DNA from: Lachnospiraceae bacterium
Lineage (GTDB): Bacteria; Bacillota; Clostridia; Lachnospirales; Lachnospiraceae
Reading direction: 5' to 3'
Length of the DNA: 64,000 nucleotides
Assembly: GCA_003979345.1 (NCBI GenBank)
Contig: RYVZ01000014.1
Coordinates: 16,186 to 80,185, forward strand
Shown: one piece after another, positions 8,296 to 16,913 of the stretch
Numbering within the stretch: the stretch's first letter is position 1
Layout: every line of letters starts with the position of its first letter
Made by a program: the position numbers and the translations under genes
The notes under the pieces: model-generated
What the model saw: the letters and a program-made list of their open reading frames with translations, nothing else
What the model was told of the DNA's origin: nothing
The model's database searches: none

Positions 8296-10278
8296 TCAGA
8301 CATGGAACTGCTGTATCGTCGTCTGTAAGGAGGAGATACTGCTCTTCACGTTCTGCGTCTCATCCGAGACGGTTTCACTCGCATAAGTGATCTCCTGCAG
8401 ATTATTGTTCACGGATTGCACGGCGGTGTCGAGTTCCTTCTGAGACAGATTGATCGTTCCCAGAATCTCATTGATATTAGCAATAGAATTTCGCAGGTCT
8501 CCTGTGTTTTCGCTTAACATATTGCTGACCTGAGCATAATAAGCCGCGTCTTCTTTGTAATTGTCGGCAAGCGTTTCCAGCTTGTCGTAATCCTTCAGCA
8601 CGACTTCGTCAAGGAAGGTAATGATGTGATTACTTGCCTCGGAAAGCGCGCTGACACTTCCTAATACTTTTTCTGTCAATGTATTTACTTTTTCGATCTC
8701 GCTGCCTGTTGTCTCGCTGAGTTTTTTGATTTCCTCCGCGACTACTGCAAAACCGCGTCCGGCCTCGCCTGCCCGTGCGGCTTCAATAGACGCGTTTAAG
8801 GAAAGCAGATTTGTCTGTCCCGCGATCTCGCCGATCGCCTGGGATACTTCCACGATCTGACCGATCACCTTGGTTTCCTCAATGGCAGTTTTCAGCTTTT
8901 CCCTGCTGTCCACAGTCACTTTGATCGCATTCTCCTTATCTTCGAGTACATCCGGAACCATCTGTGCCACCCGCTCAATGATTTCGTTTGCACGGATCGT
9001 AATGGTCTGCGCGTTTTCCGCCAGTCCGTCAATGGCTTCCGCTACGTTTTTACAGGTATGATCGATATTTGCGATGCTCTGCGTCTGCGCGGCAACGCTT
9101 GCCCCGGTTTCCTCCATGATCGCGCTGATTTCCATGATATTTCCATTCATTTTAGAAACATGGGCATTCGTACCGGTTACCATATCCTGAATATGTATCG
9201 TTTCCTGATGTGTTTTTCGAATGGTGGAGATGACTCTGTTCTCTAATTCCGTTTTTAAGTAACTGATTTCTTTTACTTCTGACCGTTCTGCCTTACAATT
9301 CTGATTTCCGATCACTTTTTCTTTTACGAAACGCTTCAGTTCGCTGAGCGGCTTTAACATGACGGAAATAACAACGTTCAATACAATGACGGATAATACG
9401 AGAAGAACGATATCCGCGATCAGCGGCAGCATTAAATTCTTGCCGACTTTGCCGCTTATGACAGAAGTATCCTGTGTAATGCCGATTTTCCATCCGGTGG
9501 TCTTTATGGTCCTTACGATGCAGTATTTTTTCACACCGTCATAATCCGTGAAGGTGGATATATTCTGACTTTCCGGATCAATATGCAGCACATCAGTCAA
9601 AATCGTATTTCCTTCTTCTTTTGGCAGATACGCTGCATTTTCGTGTGTGATGACACTGTTATCCTCCGCCAGCAGGAAGGTCTGGATGCTCTCGTCCGTG
9701 CTTACATTTTTGACGATGCCGATCAGATTATCGATCGTGATGTCTGCAAGCACAACAGCCTGTTCGCCGTCGATCAGGCATGGAACCGCAATGGAGACGA
9801 TCATCTGTCCTGTCGCAAAATCCGTATAAGGGGCAGTGAAGATCAGGTCCTGTTTTGCAATTGCGTCCGTCCACCAGCCTCTGGTTGTCGGATCAAGGTC
9901 AAGGCTCGAATGGTCGGCTGGTAAAACACCGCCGTTATATCCGAAGCAGCAATAGTACATAAGGGCGTTATCATTCTCTGCCAGATTCGCCTCTAAGAAA
10001 TCCATAATGGCTTCCGTATCGTCCTTATGCATACCTTCCAATGCATTTTTCATTGTCTCAACGATGCCTGCCTGCCCGACCAGCCATTCATCAATGATAT
10101 CGCCGGTGCTTTCCGCTTCTGCGGTAAGTACGTTGTGCTCGCTTGTTTTCAGCGCATCGTAAAGCACGATGCTGCTGATCACAGCGGTCACGGTTATGAT
10201 CAGGATGGTGCTCAATGCTGCATAAAGAATGATTTTTCCCTTGATACTTCCCCAAAATGACTGCGTTTCTTTTTTCAT
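8296..10278 (-). CDS. Methyl-accepting chemotaxis protein
   Basis: A 660-residue chemoreceptor: a membrane segment at about 14-42, a periplasm-side (extracellular) sensory region of about 240 residues resembling a dCache domain (DLDPTTRGWWTDAI, FTAPYTDFATGQMIVSIAVP), a second membrane segment at about 282-308, and a cytoplasmic signalling coil. The highly conserved hairpin tip, with EIAGQTNLLSLNASIEAARA and GRGFAVVAEEIKKLSE, lies at about 481-520. It would sense an extracellular small molecule and control CheA/CheW. There are no other chemotaxis genes in the window. The DUF6033 gene converges on it and the nitroreductase diverges from it. Confidence 0.95.
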   Translation of the reverse strand: MKKETQSFWGSIKGKIILYAALSTILIITVTAVISSIVLYDALKTSEHNVLTAEAESTGDIIDEWLVGQAGIVETMKNALEGMHKDDTEAIMDFLEANLAENDNALMYYCCFGYNGGVLPADHSSLDLDPTTRGWWTDAIAKQDLIFTAPYTDFATGQMIVSIAVPCLIDGEQAVVLADITIDNLIGIVKNVSTDESIQTFLLAEDNSVITHENAAYLPKEEGNTILTDVLHIDPESQNISTFTDYDGVKKYCIVRTIKTTGWKIGITQDTSVISGKVGKNLMLPLIADIVLLVLSVIVLNVVISVMLKPLSELKRFVKEKVIGNQNCKAERSEVKEISYLKTELENRVISTIRKTHQETIHIQDMVTGTNAHVSKMNGNIMEISAIMEETGASVAAQTQSIANIDHTCKNVAEAIDGLAENAQTITIRANEIIERVAQMVPDVLEDKENAIKVTVDSREKLKTAIEETKVIGQIVEVSQAIGEIAGQTNLLSLNASIEAARAGEAGRGFAVVAEEIKKLSETTGSEIEKVNTLTEKVLGSVSALSEASNHIITFLDEVVLKDYDKLETLADNYKEDAAYYAQVSNMLSENTGDLRNSIANINEILGTINLSQKELDTAVQSVNNNLQEITYASETVSDETQNVKSSISSLQTTIQQFHV

Positions 10279-10429
10279 TCGTTCGTATTCTCCTGATGTA
10301 ATATGATAAGTTTGCGGAAGCTCAGTCGTATCGTGTCAAACCGGACAGGACTGGAAAATGCCTTCCGTATACAGATTATTTTAGCAGAAGGAGTGGTGCT
10401 TCGCAATTTAGGATACGCCGGAAATAATG

Positions 10430-10465
10430 CAATTGGTGCCGAAAAAGAAACAATTGGCGCCAATT
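10430..10465. promoter_or_regulatory. 21-bp phased direct repeat with 14-bp palindrome (possible operator)
   Basis: CAATTGGTGCC (10430-10440) recurs as CAATTGGCGCC (10451-10461), 21 bp apart, which is two helical turns. The second copy is inside the perfect palindrome AATTGGCGCCAATT (10452-10465). The site is in the divergent spacer between the MCP gene and the nitroreductase gene. I do not recognise the binding protein. Confidence 0.5.
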
Positions 10466-10549
10466 ACATCATATGTTATCCGATCCGGACTGTTTTTTGA
10501 AAGCTTTTCTATTTTCATATGGAAAGTTCATAAAACGCTCTTTAAGTTA

Positions 10550-10578
10550 TTGAAACAACCTCCCTGTTATGCTACAAT
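10550..10578 (+). promoter_or_regulatory. Sigma-A promoter of the nitroreductase gene
   Basis: TTGAAA (10550-10555), a 17-bp spacer and TACAAT (10573-10578) precede the ribosome site AAAGGAGG and ATG 10605. The implied leader is only about 20 nt. Confidence 0.75.
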
Positions 10579-10604
10579 AGGGAAAACGAAAAAGGAGGAC
10601 TCCC

Positions 10605-11141
10605 ATGACAGCAAAGGAATGCATTACAACGAGACGCAGTATCCGTAAATTCAAGGAAGATCCTGTCAGTCATGAACTCTTAAACGCCATTGTTGAGACA
10701 GCTTCCTATGCACCGAGCTGGAAGAATACACAGATCACGCGGTATACCGTGATAGAGGATTCCGCGAAAAAAGCGGAGCTCGCTTCGAAATCGACGATTC
10801 CCCATAATGCGGATATCATTAACGGTGCGCCTGCCCTGGTTGTTGTCACGCTGATCAAAAACCGCTGCGGTTTTGAGCGGGACGGATCCTATACGACGAG
10901 CAAGGGCGATCACTGGCAGATGTTTGATGCGGGTGTCGCGGCTCAGACGTTTTGTCTTGCAGCGTGGGAACAGGGAATTGGTTCCGTGATCATGGGAATC
11001 TTCGATGAAAAAGAGATCGAGGATCTATTGGCGGTTCCTGAAGATCAGGAGGTGGCGGCACTGATTGCGATCGGTTATCCCGATGAGGCGCCGGCGGCTC
11101 CCGCAAGAAAATCTACTGATATATTACTTCAATACAAATAA
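10605..11141 (+). CDS. Nitroreductase-family FMN oxidoreductase
   Basis: A 178-residue single-domain flavoprotein of the nitroreductase family. It has the N-terminal FMN-phosphate motif TTRRSIRKFKEDPV, SYAPSWKNTQ around residues 33-42, the central ..DAGVAAQTFCLAAWEQGIGS helix region and a C-terminal IGYPDE segment. Such enzymes use NAD(P)H to reduce nitro, quinone or related compounds; the physiological substrate is not predictable. It is a single-gene unit with its own promoter and terminator. Confidence 0.85.
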   Translation: MTAKECITTRRSIRKFKEDPVSHELLNAIVETASYAPSWKNTQITRYTVIEDSAKKAELASKSTIPHNADIINGAPALVVVTLIKNRCGFERDGSYTTSKGDHWQMFDAGVAAQTFCLAAWEQGIGSVIMGIFDEKEIEDLLAVPEDQEVAALIAIGYPDEAPAAPARKSTDILLQYK

Positions 11142-11147
11142 TCAGGG

Positions 11148-11174
11148 GCGAAGAGTTTTACTCTTCGCTTTTTC
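11148..11174 (+). terminator. Terminator after the nitroreductase gene
   Basis: GCGAAGAG (11148-11155), loop TTTTA, CTCTTCGC (11161-11168), then TTTTTC. This is a classical intrinsic terminator seven bases after the stop codon. Confidence 0.85.
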
Positions 11175-11237
11175 ATGGCTTTTTTGGGAAAATACCCCTG
11201 TGAGAAATAATATTTTATGATAAGGAGAAAGTGATAC

Positions 11238-12167
11238 ATGAGACATTTGATGAGTCCACTTGATTTTTCGGTCGAAGAACTGGACACGCTGTTCCGGCTC
11301 GCCAATGATATCGAGCAGCATCGAGGGCGTTATGCGCATGCCTGTGACGGCTTAAAGCTTGCAACCTGTTTTTATGAACCGAGCACGCGCACACGTTTGA
11401 GCTTTGAGAGCGCCATGCTGAATCTGGGCGGCTCCGTGATCGGCTTTTCTGACGCAGGTTCGTCTTCCGCATCGAAAGGAGAGAGCGTTGCCGATACGAT
11501 CCGTGTGGTGTCCTGTTTTGCCGATATCTGCGCGATGCGTCATCCTAAGGAGGGCGCGCCGATGGTCGCGGCGCAGTTTTCCGGTATCCCGGTCATTAAC
11601 GCGGGGGATGGCGGGCATCAGCATCCGACGCAGACGCTGACCGATCTTTTAACGATACGCTCCCTCAAAGGACGGCTTGGAAACTTTACGATCGGGCTGT
11701 GCGGCGACTTAAAATTTGGCAGGACCGTTCATTCGCTCATCAACGCGTTAGTACGGTATGAAGGCATCCGGTTTGTTTTTATCTCTCCGGAGGAATTAAG
11801 GATTCCTGATTATCTGATCGATATGTTAAAAGAAAAAAACATCCCTTACCGCGAAGTCATCAGTCTGGATGACGTCATGCCGGAGCTTGATCTGCTCTAT
11901 ATGACGCGCGTGCAGAAGGAACGATTCTTCAACGAGGAAGATTATGTACGCCTTAAAGATTTCTATAACCTTGACAAGGCAAAAATGGAGCGCGCCCGCG
12001 AGGACATGCTGATCCTCCATCCGCTCCCGCGTGTGAACGAGATTTCCGTGGAAGTGGACAGTGATCCGCGTGCCGTCTATTTCAAACAGGTACAGTATGG
12101 CGTCTATGTGCGCATGGCACTGATCCTGACGCTGCTTGGCATTTCAGTCCGGGGAAACGATGAATAA
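11238..12167 (+). CDS. pyrB: Aspartate carbamoyltransferase catalytic subunit
   Basis: The 309-residue protein makes N-carbamoyl-L-aspartate, the committed step of pyrimidine synthesis. It shows the carbamoyl-phosphate loop FYEPSTRTRLSFES (about residues 48-61), the SSxxKGES loop, HPTQTLTDL (about 132-140) and LHPLPRVNEI near the end. It lies 190 bp upstream of pyrI on the same strand, so the two probably form the PyrB6I6 allosteric enzyme. A weak promoter, TTGGGA (11184-11189) with TAATAT (11208-11213), lies upstream; AAGGAG precedes ATG 11238. Confidence 0.97.
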   Translation: MRHLMSPLDFSVEELDTLFRLANDIEQHRGRYAHACDGLKLATCFYEPSTRTRLSFESAMLNLGGSVIGFSDAGSSSASKGESVADTIRVVSCFADICAMRHPKEGAPMVAAQFSGIPVINAGDGGHQHPTQTLTDLLTIRSLKGRLGNFTIGLCGDLKFGRTVHSLINALVRYEGIRFVFISPEELRIPDYLIDMLKEKNIPYREVISLDDVMPELDLLYMTRVQKERFFNEEDYVRLKDFYNLDKAKMERAREDMLILHPLPRVNEISVEVDSDPRAVYFKQVQYGVYVRMALILTLLGISVRGNDE

Positions 12168-12177
12168 AGTTTTCTGT

Positions 12178-12236
12178 GCCGGAGGCTCTAAGGAATCGTC
12201 AAAAAATAACTTTTAACAATTCCTTGGGAGGCGGGG
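12178..12236. repeat. Dispersed CTAAGGAA element, copy C (short, diverged)
   Basis: GCCGGAGGCTCTAAGGAAT followed about 30 bases later by ATTCCTTGGG repeats the right-hand part of the elements at 15.9 kb and 57.7 kb. The arms AAGGAAT and ATTCCTT pair across an AT-rich loop. It lies between pyrB and pyrI, where it may act as a hairpin in the shared mRNA. Confidence 0.5.
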
Positions 12237-12356
12237 GAAGTATCAGAGCTTCCATATAACGCAGACATACCATATAGAGGTAAATGATAAAAAAGCAGAC
12301 CATAGTCAAAAAAGTGTGACGGACTGTGGGAGCGATCAGGAAAGGAAGGTTACCCT

Positions 12357-12788
12357 ATGCTGAACGTAGGAAAAATCGAGGAAGGCTTCGTACTGGATCA
12401 TATCAAGGCGGGAAAAAGTCTCTCTATTTATTATCATCTTGGGTTAGACAAGTTGGATTGCACCGTTGCGATCATCAAAAATGCACGCAGCAATAAGCTT
12501 GGGAAAAAAGATATTTTGAAGGTGGAATGTGATATCCATATGCTGGATATGGACGTGCTTGCCGTGATCGATCATAATATCACGGTCAATGTGATCAAGA
12601 ATGGCAAGATCGTGGCCAAAAAGGATCTGCAGCTTCCAAAGGAGATCCGCGACGTTTATCAATGCAAAAATCCGCGCTGCATCACATCGATCGAGCAGGG
12701 GCTGCCCCATATTTTCGTGCTTGCCGGCGAGGGGACGGAAACCTATCGCTGCAAGTACTGTGAGGAGAAGGCGCGCGAGCCGATGTGA
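12357..12788 (+). CDS. pyrI: Aspartate carbamoyltransferase regulatory subunit
   Basis: The 143-residue protein has the allosteric domain (GFVLDHIKAGKS at 10-21, where nucleotides bind) and a C-terminal zinc domain with CKNPRC and YRCKYC, giving the four zinc cysteines in C-x4-C ... C-x2-C spacing. It binds CTP/ATP and adjusts PyrB activity. ATG 12357 follows AGGAAAGGAAGG. The presence of pyrI in a Firmicute is typical of clostridia and unlike Bacillus. Confidence 0.96.
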   Translation: MLNVGKIEEGFVLDHIKAGKSLSIYYHLGLDKLDCTVAIIKNARSNKLGKKDILKVECDIHMLDMDVLAVIDHNITVNVIKNGKIVAKKDLQLPKEIRDVYQCKNPRCITSIEQGLPHIFVLAGEGTETYRCKYCEEKAREPM

Positions 12789-13015
12789 GAGTGCATCACC
12801 CATTCGCAATGGAAATTCCTGCCATTGATGGTCACAGACCGTCATAATTTTACGGCAAATTTGCGAAAAATGGTTTCCCTTTGACAGGGAACTTGCTATA
12901 CTGTAATTATCGCATGCGTCCGTGCCCGGTAATGGAAACAAAAACAGGGGCATAGAATACAAAGGAGCCGCGAAAATAGCGGCGAAAGGGGCGTTAGGGA
13001 GGAAAGGAGTCGGAC

Positions 13016-13396
13016 ATGGCGGAATTCAGGGAAAGAAAAAGATGGGTATTTTTGGGGCTGCCGTTTACGTTTACCAAATATACGGTCAGGGAGGACATGA
13101 TCACGGTCAATACCGGTCTGCTCCGCACGGAGGAGAACGACTGTTATATGTATAAGGTGCAGGATGTGAAGCATACGGCGACACTTGCGGAAAAGATGTT
13201 CGGGCTTGGCACGGTCATCTGCTTTACCGGAGATACGACGGATCCGCAGCTTCAGATTTCCCATATCAAAAATTCCAAGGCGGTGAAAGATTTTATCCTT
13301 CAGGCGTCGGAGGAGGCGCGCATGAAGCGCCGCACAATGAACATGCTCAATATCGGAGCCGGAGACATGGAGGATGCGGACCCGGCGGACTTTTGA
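13016..13396 (+). CDS. Small PH-like (bPH/DUF304-type) domain protein
   Basis: A 126-residue soluble protein. It starts RKRWVFLGLPFTFTKYTVREDMITVNTG and continues with a beta pattern that includes VQDVKHTATLAEKMFGLGTVICFTGDTTDPQ, like bacterial PH domains of the YdbT/DUF304 type but without their usual membrane segments. A promoter-like TTGACA (12882-12887) with TAATTA 17 bp later lies upstream, and GGAAAGGAG precedes ATG 13016. It stands alone after pyrI. The role is unknown; the family call is moderate to good. Confidence 0.7.
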   Translation: MAEFRERKRWVFLGLPFTFTKYTVREDMITVNTGLLRTEENDCYMYKVQDVKHTATLAEKMFGLGTVICFTGDTTDPQLQISHIKNSKAVKDFILQASEEARMKRRTMNMLNIGAGDMEDADPADF

Positions 13397-13448
13397 CGGC
13401 GGGGTGTCAGCATACTCCGTTGACGGTCCTTCGAATGGATGGCGGTAC

Positions 13449-13895
13449 CTATGTTTTTTCATGCCGCTTTGATAACATATGCTCTAAAAAAAGAGAAAAC
13501 CCGAACCAACAGGGAGCATAGTCTAAGCGGATGATACCGCGGACATGATAGGGCGAACGATAATAGTTCCACGGACAGCGTTTGTGTTTATCAAGCATAC
13601 TGCCGCTGACAAATTCTATCGTAAAAATGCACAGAGTGTAGAACATTCCGCGTGTGAATGCTTTCACTCTGTGTTTTTTTAAGAAAGAAGCGACCGGATA
13701 CAGGCATGCGGAAAATCCATAGATCGGAAACATCCAGAGAGAGGTAAAGCCTCTTAAGGAATAATCGCGTTTTTGAAGTGCGTGCAGGGCTGTAAAAATG
13801 ATCTCAGTGGTCCAGCCGAGAAGACCGCAAAAAAGGAAATCAGATATGTTTGCAGTAGTATGAGATCGTGTCTGAATGGGATTATTTTTTTTCAT
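13449..13895 (-). CDS. CmpB-type putative membrane protein (PF06541-like)
   Basis: A 148-residue protein with about four membrane segments and the pattern of the family often called putative ABC-transporter type IV: GLLGWTTEIIFTAL, SLWMFPIYG, FVSGSMLDK, PWNYYRSPYHVRGIIRLDY. The transporter name of this family is not proven. It follows the ABC-2 permease gene after a 185-bp gap holding an inverted repeat, so it may be the last gene of that operon or a separate unit. Confidence 0.75.
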   Translation of the reverse strand: MKKNNPIQTRSHTTANISDFLFCGLLGWTTEIIFTALHALQKRDYSLRGFTSLWMFPIYGFSACLYPVASFLKKHRVKAFTRGMFYTLCIFTIEFVSGSMLDKHKRCPWNYYRSPYHVRGIIRLDYAPCWFGFSLFLEHMLSKRHEKT

Positions 13896-13964
13896 GTGAA
13901 TCCCCCATGCTGTCTTTGCTGCGAATCAAATCAAGATGAAAAACGCCTGCTTTTGACGCTTTTC

Positions 13965-14030
13965 GGCGTGAGACGTAGAATTTCTTCGCGAAGCTGTCTT
14001 TGCCGCGAGCGTTAGAAATTCTTCTCACGC
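13965..14030. repeat. Imperfect long inverted repeat in the ABC permease / CmpB gap
   Basis: GCGTGAGAcgtAGAATTTC pairs with GAAATTCTtcTCACGC about 25 bases later, with inner short stems. A second small stem follows to 14060. It lies in the only sizeable gap of the minus-strand operon and could be an mRNA processing or termination structure, or a member of the palindromic element class seen elsewhere in the window. Confidence 0.45.
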
Positions 14031-14080
14031 TATAGTCTGTGCCGGACAGTTTCAAACTATACGCCGTTGAAGAAAGGAGT

Positions 14081-14866
14081 TTACATAATGTCCTTTCTTT
14101 GATATTTCCAAAAAGCGGATGCAATGCCTGCGGCTGTAAAAAGAAGACCAACTGCTGTATATTCAGCGCGCAGACTTCCGTTTATAAGGATGTCTGCACC
14201 GTCCGTATAGCCGAATGGTGTAAAAAATTTCAAAAATTCCGCATGGGTTGTCAGGTTTGAAACCAGATTCAGAAAGTAGAATAGCGCGGCACTGCCGAGA
14301 CCGATTCCGGGACCGCCTCCGTTTATCCATGCGGATACCCCAAAGCAGATCGCGGCAGTCTCGATCTGCATGATCAGGTAGGCAAGGAATAGCATAGCAA
14401 GAGAGCGGATATCCGGTTTTTCGCCGATCAGGAAAGCAGAAAGCAGGCAGATGAAAATTGCCATGGCGTTTAAGATGATGATCTGAACGAGAACCGAAAG
14501 CCCTTTTTGGAAAACGATCTTGTTCCGGCTGAGCGGGTGCGTGAAAAGAAACTCCGCGGTATGTTCTTTTTCTTCTTTTGAAAGAGCTGATATACCGAGC
14601 AGCGCCGCAAAAAACGCGCCGCCGAGACCGAGGATATTTCCGCATTCTACGCTGAAAAAGCCCATGAACTCGCCAAAGTTGATCTTATCCATGCCAAATG
14701 CTGCGGAAAATCCTCCCATATTTGCAAACGCGCCGCTGAGTTCCGTCATCTGGCTGCCCATCTCGGGGTAGATCAGAATGCAGATCCCAAGCATGGAGAC
14801 GATGACTGCAGTCCATATGATCAATGCATTTCTGCCCTGTTTTAGTTCGTGTTTTAGAATCGTCAT
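14081..14866 (-). CDS. ABC-2 type transporter permease
   Basis: A 261-residue membrane protein with about six hydrophobic segments. It starts ILKHELKQGRNALIIW, typical of ABC-2 permeases, and has the conserved SKEEKEHTAEFLFTHPLSRNKIV-type loop in which ABC-2 permeases carry an EK..GT.E.L...P..R signature. It is partner to the ATPase encoded 65 bp upstream. ATG 14866 is preceded by AAGAAAGGATACTCAA on the minus strand. The exported substrate is unknown; regulation by the adjacent TetR protein suggests a toxic compound or peptide. Confidence 0.87.
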   Translation of the reverse strand: MTILKHELKQGRNALIIWTAVIVSMLGICILIYPEMGSQMTELSGAFANMGGFSAAFGMDKINFGEFMGFFSVECGNILGLGGAFFAALLGISALSKEEKEHTAEFLFTHPLSRNKIVFQKGLSVLVQIIILNAMAIFICLLSAFLIGEKPDIRSLAMLFLAYLIMQIETAAICFGVSAWINGGGPGIGLGSAALFYFLNLVSNLTTHAEFLKFFTPFGYTDGADILINGSLRAEYTAVGLLFTAAGIASAFWKYQRKDIM

Positions 14867-14931
14867 TTGAGTATCCTTTCTTTCTTATATGGACGTGAGT
14901 TCTGATCAACAGGAATGGTTGCTGCCCGATC

Positions 14932-15807
14932 TTATATGTCGTCGGAACGATAATAGTGCATAAATATATCTTCCATATCCGGTTCGGTCATATTCATGTC
15001 GGTGACGGGCATGGAGGAAAGCGCATGCAGAAGCGTCTGAAGATCGCCGCTGTATAAGAATTTGACGCCGTCTTCCGTCGGCTCTAAATTTTTGATACCG
15101 TCGATGGCGGGCGGAGCGGATACGCCAAAGAGCGTGATCTGTTTTGCGCGGGTATGTCCCAAATGTTTTGTCTCATCACAAATCAGGATACTTCCCTCGC
15201 GGATGACGGCGGCATGTCTGCAATAGCGCTGTATTTCCGACAGGATATGGGAAGAAAGAAAAATGGCGGCGCCGTTTGCATTGCGTTCGTTTAAGAGCGT
15301 GAAAAACTCCCGCTGCATAAGCGGATCAAGACCGCTCGTAGGTTCATCGAGAATCAGCAGCCGCGGATGGTGCTGCAGTGCGCAGACAATGGAAACTTTC
15401 TTCCGGTTTCCGAGCGACAGCTCGCGTATTTTTTTGTTTGGGTCTAATTCTAATCTGTCGATCAGCCGGGCGGCTTCCTTTTGACAGTCAAGCCCGCGCA
15501 GGGCTGCGCTGTAACGGATGACCTCACGGACCTTCATGTCGCGGTAAAAGGAAGCTTCCGACGGCATGTATCCGGTTTCTTTTAGAATTTTATTCTTCTG
15601 CCTGCGGATATCCATGCCGAGGAGTTCTGCGCTTCCGCTTGTAGGGGCGATCAGCCCGAGGAGCGAGCGGATGGTCGTGCTTTTTCCGGCTCCGTTCGGA
15701 CCGATAAAACCGAAAAAGTCTCCCTCGCTTACCGTCAGGCTGATATCGGTGATTCCTCTTGATGTTCCGTAATATTTTGTCAGAGAATCTGTTTTGATCG
15801 CGTACAT
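14932..15807 (-). CDS. ABC transporter ATP-binding protein
   Basis: The 291-residue ATPase has Walker A GPNGAGKSTT, the signature LSLGNRKKVSI, Walker B LLILDEPTSGLDP and a switch histidine in FLSSHIL. I place the start at ATG 15807 (MYAIKTDSLTKYYG). The open frame runs 40 codons further upstream, but that part is repeat-element sequence and AAAGGATT precedes 15807. It energises the ABC-2 permease. It belongs to the CcmA-like drug/peptide exporter group. Confidence 0.93.
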   Translation of the reverse strand: MYAIKTDSLTKYYGTSRGITDISLTVSEGDFFGFIGPNGAGKSTTIRSLLGLIAPTSGSAELLGMDIRRQKNKILKETGYMPSEASFYRDMKVREVIRYSAALRGLDCQKEAARLIDRLELDPNKKIRELSLGNRKKVSIVCALQHHPRLLILDEPTSGLDPLMQREFFTLLNERNANGAAIFLSSHILSEIQRYCRHAAVIREGSILICDETKHLGHTRAKQITLFGVSAPPAIDGIKNLEPTEDGVKFLYSGDLQTLLHALSSMPVTDMNMTEPDMEDIFMHYYRSDDI

Positions 15808-15874
15808 GGTGTGATTTAATCCTTTCTGATTGCTGATGACCATTCTGGCTGACTGCCTGCAATCGATGCCGCAG

Positions 15875-15976
15875 GCGTTTACAGACGGATATTCCGGAAG
15901 CCGCAGGATTTGTAAATCCGTGCGCATCCGCCGGAGGCTTTAAGGAAGTAATGATTGAATCAGCGCTTCCTTAGAT
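15875..15976. repeat. Dispersed CTAAGGAA element, copy B
   Basis: AAATCCGTGCGCATCCGCC (15915 onward), then AGGCTTTAAGGAAG and, on the other arm, CTTCCTTAG, matches the element at 57.7 kb almost base for base. Its right end overlaps the 3' end of the TetR gene, supplying the last codons (LRKR) and the stop. Confidence 0.65.
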
Positions 15977-16574
15977 AAATCCGTTTCCAAAATGCCAGCA
16001 TCTGTTCAAAATCCTGTTCCAGTTTTGCAACATCCAGTTCGCCGTCACGCTGAAAGATCTCCCAGAGATAGCCGACGGAAGAAAGATACATTTCGCGGTA
16101 CATCATGGGAATATCAAGCTCCGGAATGAAGTCATCAGGGTCGATCCGCGACAGGGCATCCGAAGCCTTGATGCCGAAATATGACCGGTAGCGTTCCTGA
16201 ATGGATAAGGATACGGCAGGGTCTTTTTCATAAAATGCCCGGATAACAAAGGAGGTCATTGTGGGATAGCGCGCCATCATGTGAAGCTTGGCTCTCATCC
16301 CGCGTTCCATCATTTCAAACAGATCGTCCGGATCGTAACAGCCGTATTCGTTCAGATATTTCATCGTTGTGCGGCAGGCGTTGTCCCACAAAAACAGGTA
16401 CAGCTCCTTTTTATTCGTAAAGTAATGAAAGAGCAGGGATTTACTGATCCCGGCACGGTCTGCGATTTCCTGCATTGGACTTTTCTTATAAGGATTGCGG
16501 GAAAATACAAGAAATCCCGCCTGAATGATCTTTTGCTGTTTCTTTTCCGGCAGCAGATAAAATTTATCGTTCAT
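15960..16574 (-). CDS. TetR/AcrR-family transcriptional regulator
   Basis: A 204-residue repressor. The helix-turn-helix is at about residues 30-50 (MQEIADRAGISKSLLFHYFTNKKELY), followed by a helical ligand domain. It is the first gene of a minus-strand unit with the ABC ATPase and permease, so it probably represses its own exporter operon until a substrate binds. AAAATC-aaa-GATTTT at about 16612-16626 just upstream is a candidate operator. The 3' end of the gene lies in a copy of the dispersed repeat. Confidence 0.9.
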   Translation of the reverse strand: MNDKFYLLPEKKQQKIIQAGFLVFSRNPYKKSPMQEIADRAGISKSLLFHYFTNKKELYLFLWDNACRTTMKYLNEYGCYDPDDLFEMMERGMRAKLHMMARYPTMTSFVIRAFYEKDPAVSLSIQERYRSYFGIKASDALSRIDPDDFIPELDIPMMYREMYLSSVGYLWEIFQRDGELDVAKLEQDFEQMLAFWKRIYLRKR

Positions 16575-16765
16575 CGTGTTTTCCTCAAATACCGGAGTTT
16601 TTTGTGTCTAATAAAATCAAAGATTTTAATGTTAAAACTATTATGAACCCGTTGACCGTTTTTGAGAAGCCCTCAGGGACATTTTAGAATAACAAAATCA
16701 CGGGTGGAGAGCTTCCTGTTGCTGCGTATATCGCTGGGAATAAAAGTAAAATATGCAGATAAAAA

Positions 16766-16885
16766 ATGACATGAAAATGCGGCTATGTTATAATGACGAA
16801 AGACATGATACCAGCGCCGGGCGAAGCGAGTGTGCATCGCGAAGCGTGAGCATGTGCGAAGCAAATGTTATAATGTGGAAAGACA
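16766..16885 (+). promoter_or_regulatory. Duplicated -10 region flanking a hairpin-rich insert, upstream of nth
   Basis: ATGACA (16766-16771), 17 bp, TATAAT (16789-16794) with an upstream TGT makes an extended -10 promoter. A 21-bp block around this -10 (16785-16805) recurs at 16865-16885 with two mismatches, exactly 80 bp downstream. Between the copies is a GC-rich block with three GCGAAGC repeats. The second TATAAT has no good -35. Confidence 0.6.
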
Positions 16886-16913
16886 GAAGACAACAGAAAG
16901 GCAAGAACATCAG

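Noticed and set aside
15808..15927. N-terminal extension of the ABC ATPase
   Set aside because: The 40 extra codons come from the dispersed repeat; the family start and ribosome site are at 15807.
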